A stretch of 64,000 nt of DNA from Syntrophaceae bacterium (GTDB taxonomy: Bacteria > Desulfobacterota > Syntrophia > Syntrophales > PHBD01). This document shows, in pieces, positions 61,948 to 64,000 of the stretch (positions are counted from its first letter, which is position 1; each line of letters begins with the position of its first letter). The notes under the pieces are model-generated. The model searched no databases. It saw nothing but the letters and a program-made list of their open reading frames with translations, and was not told the origin of the DNA. A program made the translations under genes and the position numbers. Where the stretch lies: assembly GCA_013177825.1 (NCBI GenBank), contig JABLXX010000002.1:186001-250000 (forward strand), given 5' to 3'.

Positions 61948-64000
61948 ATGGAAGACCGGAGACCCGACCCTGATGCACTTCTCGATCAGGCGAAGCGGGA
62001 AGAGGAGCAGCGACGGCAGGGGAAACTGAAGATTTTCTTCGGTGCCGCCCCCGGCGTGGGGAAGACCTACGCCATGCTGGAAGCCGCGGGGAAAAAGCGG
62101 GAGGAAGGCATCGACATCGTGGCCGGGATCGTGGAGACCCACGGCCGCAGGGAGACGGAACAGCTCCTCGAAGGGATCGAGACGCTTCCCCGCCGGAACC
62201 ATTCCTACAAGGGAAGCAACCTCCGGGAATTCGACCTCGATGCAGCTCTGGCCCGCCGTCCCGCCATCCTCCTGGTGGACGAACTCGCCCACACCAATGT
62301 TCCCGGTGCCCGCCACGGGAAGCGCTGGCAGGATGTCCGGGAACTGCTCCACGCCGGAATTTCCGTTTATACGACCGTCAACGTCCAGCACCTCGAGAGC
62401 CTCAACGACATCGTCTACCAGATCACCGGCGTCGTCGTCCGGGAGACCGTCCCGGACTCGTTCCTGGATAAAGCCGAGGAAATCGAATTGATCGATCTTC
62501 CTCCCGACGACCTGTTGCAGCGTCTGAAGGAAGGGAAGGTATATGTCCCCGAGCAGGCCCGGAAAGCCATGGATCACTTTTTCCGGAAGGGGAACCTGCT
62601 GGCCCTGAGGGAACTGGCCCTGCGCCGGACGGCTGAACGCGTCGACGAGCAGATGCAGCGCTACCGGCGGGACCAGGGGGTGCGGGCAATCTGGCCTGTG
62701 GCGGAGAGGATCCTGGTCTGCGTGGGACCCAATCCACGCTCCGTCCGGCTGATCCGGGCGGCCCGGCGAATGGCGGCCGGGCTCCGCGCCGAATGGCTGG
62801 CCGTGAACGTAGAAGCCCCGTCCCACGTCCGGGCCACGGCGGAAGACAAGAGGCTCCTGGCGGAACACCTCCGCCTGGCGGAAAGTCTTGGTGCGGAGGC
62901 GGTGACGCTGACGGGGAGGCGCGTCAGCGAGGAGATTCTCAGCTATGCGCGGTCGCGGAACGTCAGCCGGATCATCGTCGGCAAGCCGACCCATGCGCGA
63001 TGGAAAGACAAAATCCTGGGATCCCCGCTGGATGAAATCGTCCGGGGCAGTGGCGACATAGACGTCTATGTCATCACCGGGGACGCGCCGGAGCAGGACT
63101 CCCGGCCGGCCGGCCGGAGGCCGCCGACGGCCTGGAAGGCCTCGGAATGGATCCGGGCGGCGGCCGCGGTCGCCGCGAGTACGGTTCTTTCGGCTATTCT
63201 TTTTCCCTACCTTGAACTTCTCGATCTGGCCATGATCTATCTCCTGGGCATCGTGGCAACGGCCGTTCGTACCAGCCGCTGGCCGACCCTGCTGGCCGCC
63301 TTTTTCAGCGTTGCGGCCTTCGATTTCTTTTTCGTTCCCCCCTACTATACCTTTGCTGTGGCCGATGCCCGATATATCGTAACGTTCGGGGTCATGTTCG
63401 TCGTGGCCCTGGTCATCAGTGGGCTGACCCTTCGGGTCCGCGAGCAGGCCGAGGCGGCGAGGGGGCGGGAAAGGAAGACAGCGGCCCTCTACGGCTTGAG
63501 CCGCGATCTCGCACGCCTGAGAAAGAAGGATGGAATCGGCGACGTTGCCGCAAGGCACATCGGCGGCGTGTTCCGCAGTTCCGTGGCCATCCTTCTTTCC
63601 GACGAAGAGGGACGGCTTGTCGCACTATCGGGAGGGGCCGACACCTACAGCCTGGATGAAAAGGAAATGGGCGTGGCGCAGTGGGTCCTGGAAAATCGCC
63701 AGGCTGCAGGCCTCGGGACCCAGACGCTGCCGGGGGCGCGGGCGCTGTACCTGCCCATGATCGCCTCGTCGGGCCCGGTTGGTGTCATCGGCATTCTGCC
63801 GGCGGATCCCTGGGAATGGTTCGACCCCGAGCAGGTCCATCTTCTCGAGACCTTCGCCAACCAGACGGCCATGACGATGGAGCGCGTCAATCTTGCCAAG
63901 GAAGCCCACCGGGAGCGGATGAATGCAGAGGCACAGGCCCTCCGGAACGTTTTCCTGAACGCTGTTTCCCATGACCTGAGAACCCCCCTGGCCGTCATCG
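61948..64000 (+). CDS. kdpD: Sensor histidine kinase KdpD (partial, cut by the right edge)
   Basis: 684 residues are visible from ATG 61948, 60 nt after kdpC. The N-terminal KdpD domain has Walker A GAAPGVGKT (32-40) and VDELAHTNVPG. A Usp-like domain follows (ILVCVGPNPRSVRLIRAAR...ILSYARSRNVSRIIVGK), then four close membrane spans at about 395-500 (SAILFPYLELLDLAMIYLLG, FFVPPYY). A GAF-like domain is about 510-655, and the window ends inside the HisKA box at H675 (NAVSHDLRTPLAVI). It senses K+ limitation and phosphorylates KdpE, whose gene should follow outside the window. Confidence 0.96.
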   Translation, partial: MEDRRPDPDALLDQAKREEEQRRQGKLKIFFGAAPGVGKTYAMLEAAGKKREEGIDIVAGIVETHGRRETEQLLEGIETLPRRNHSYKGSNLREFDLDAALARRPAILLVDELAHTNVPGARHGKRWQDVRELLHAGISVYTTVNVQHLESLNDIVYQITGVVVRETVPDSFLDKAEEIELIDLPPDDLLQRLKEGKVYVPEQARKAMDHFFRKGNLLALRELALRRTAERVDEQMQRYRRDQGVRAIWPVAERILVCVGPNPRSVRLIRAARRMAAGLRAEWLAVNVEAPSHVRATAEDKRLLAEHLRLAESLGAEAVTLTGRRVSEEILSYARSRNVSRIIVGKPTHARWKDKILGSPLDEIVRGSGDIDVYVITGDAPEQDSRPAGRRPPTAWKASEWIRAAAAVAASTVLSAILFPYLELLDLAMIYLLGIVATAVRTSRWPTLLAAFFSVAAFDFFFVPPYYTFAVADARYIVTFGVMFVVALVISGLTLRVREQAEAARGRERKTAALYGLSRDLARLRKKDGIGDVAARHIGGVFRSSVAILLSDEEGRLVALSGGADTYSLDEKEMGVAQWVLENRQAAGLGTQTLPGARALYLPMIASSGPVGVIGILPADPWEWFDPEQVHLLETFANQTAMTMERVNLAKEAHRERMNAEAQALRNVFLNAVSHDLRTPLAVI

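Overview
The window looks like a chromosomal stretch of a GC-rich, anaerobic Desulfobacterota-type bacterium, most like the Syntrophales and relatives. This is inferred from gene content only. Pointers are the abundance of CoA-ester chemistry (three CaiB/BaiF transferases, two 3-hydroxyacyl-CoA dehydrogenases, thiolase, acyl-CoA dehydrogenase), a heterodisulfide-reductase-like Fe-S protein, a triheme cytochrome c, a YedF/DUF3343/LysR selenium-sulfur group, a double-cubane (YjiM-like) protein, a sigma54 two-component pair and PAS-rich hybrid kinases. No rRNA, tRNA, CRISPR array, phage or complete insertion sequence was seen.

Layout. 1-8.9 kb (minus): two tandem PAS-rich membrane hybrid histidine kinases. 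The first is followed by an HD-GYP-type response regulator that runs off the left edge. The second is followed by a decayed 5' stub of the same regulator; promoters, genes and spacing show a tandem duplication. 9-13.4 kb: an unrecognised protein, a SEC-C zinc-motif protein, a secreted cyanovirin-N-like (CVNH) protein and a UbiE-type methyltransferase. 13.7-20.4 kb: a redox/sulfur/selenium group (MauE/DoxX-like protein, periplasmic rhodanese, YdjY-like protein, an Hdr-type Fe-S protein fused to a TVP38/TMEM64 membrane domain, YedF, DUF3343, LysR) meeting a convergent TGS-domain GTPase. 20.6-27 kb: small triheme cytochrome, thioesterase, 3-hydroxyacyl-CoA dehydrogenase, acylphosphatase, an unrecognised conserved-looking protein and a NAD-dependent DNA ligase with a duplicated helix-hairpin-helix unit.

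27.1-38.8 kb is the most coherent system. A seven-gene operon (crotonase, 3-hydroxybutyryl-CoA dehydrogenase, CoA transferase, SDR, acyl-CoA dehydrogenase, thiolase, AAHS-like MFS importer) could take up a carboxylic acid, activate it by CoA transfer and beta-oxidise it to acetyl-CoA. Ahead of it lies a good sigma54 -24/-12 promoter with two upstream dyads placed like enhancer sites. Behind it, after a terminator, sits a GAF-PAS histidine kinase and an NtrC-class sigma54 activator, which I infer to be its regulator.

39-43.9 kb: HesB/IscA-like protein, a YjiM-like double-cubane protein, a tiny Cys-rich zinc protein next to a YihY membrane protein fused to a cyclic-nucleotide-binding domain, a 122-bp palindromic repeat and an alpha/beta hydrolase. 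44-50 kb (minus): a two-partner secretion pair, FhaC/ShlB transporter then a 1421-residue adhesin-like exoprotein with GLUG and MBG/YDG repeats. 50.4-57 kb: hydrolase, CsgG-like lipoprotein, a paired CaiB/BaiF transferase in which only one subunit keeps the catalytic Asp, a TPR lipoprotein and a patatin-like lipoprotein. 57.2-64 kb: a Kdp potassium-transport operon (a 26-residue membrane microprotein, kdpF, kdpA, kdpB, kdpC and kdpD, the last cut by the right edge at its phospho-acceptor His box).
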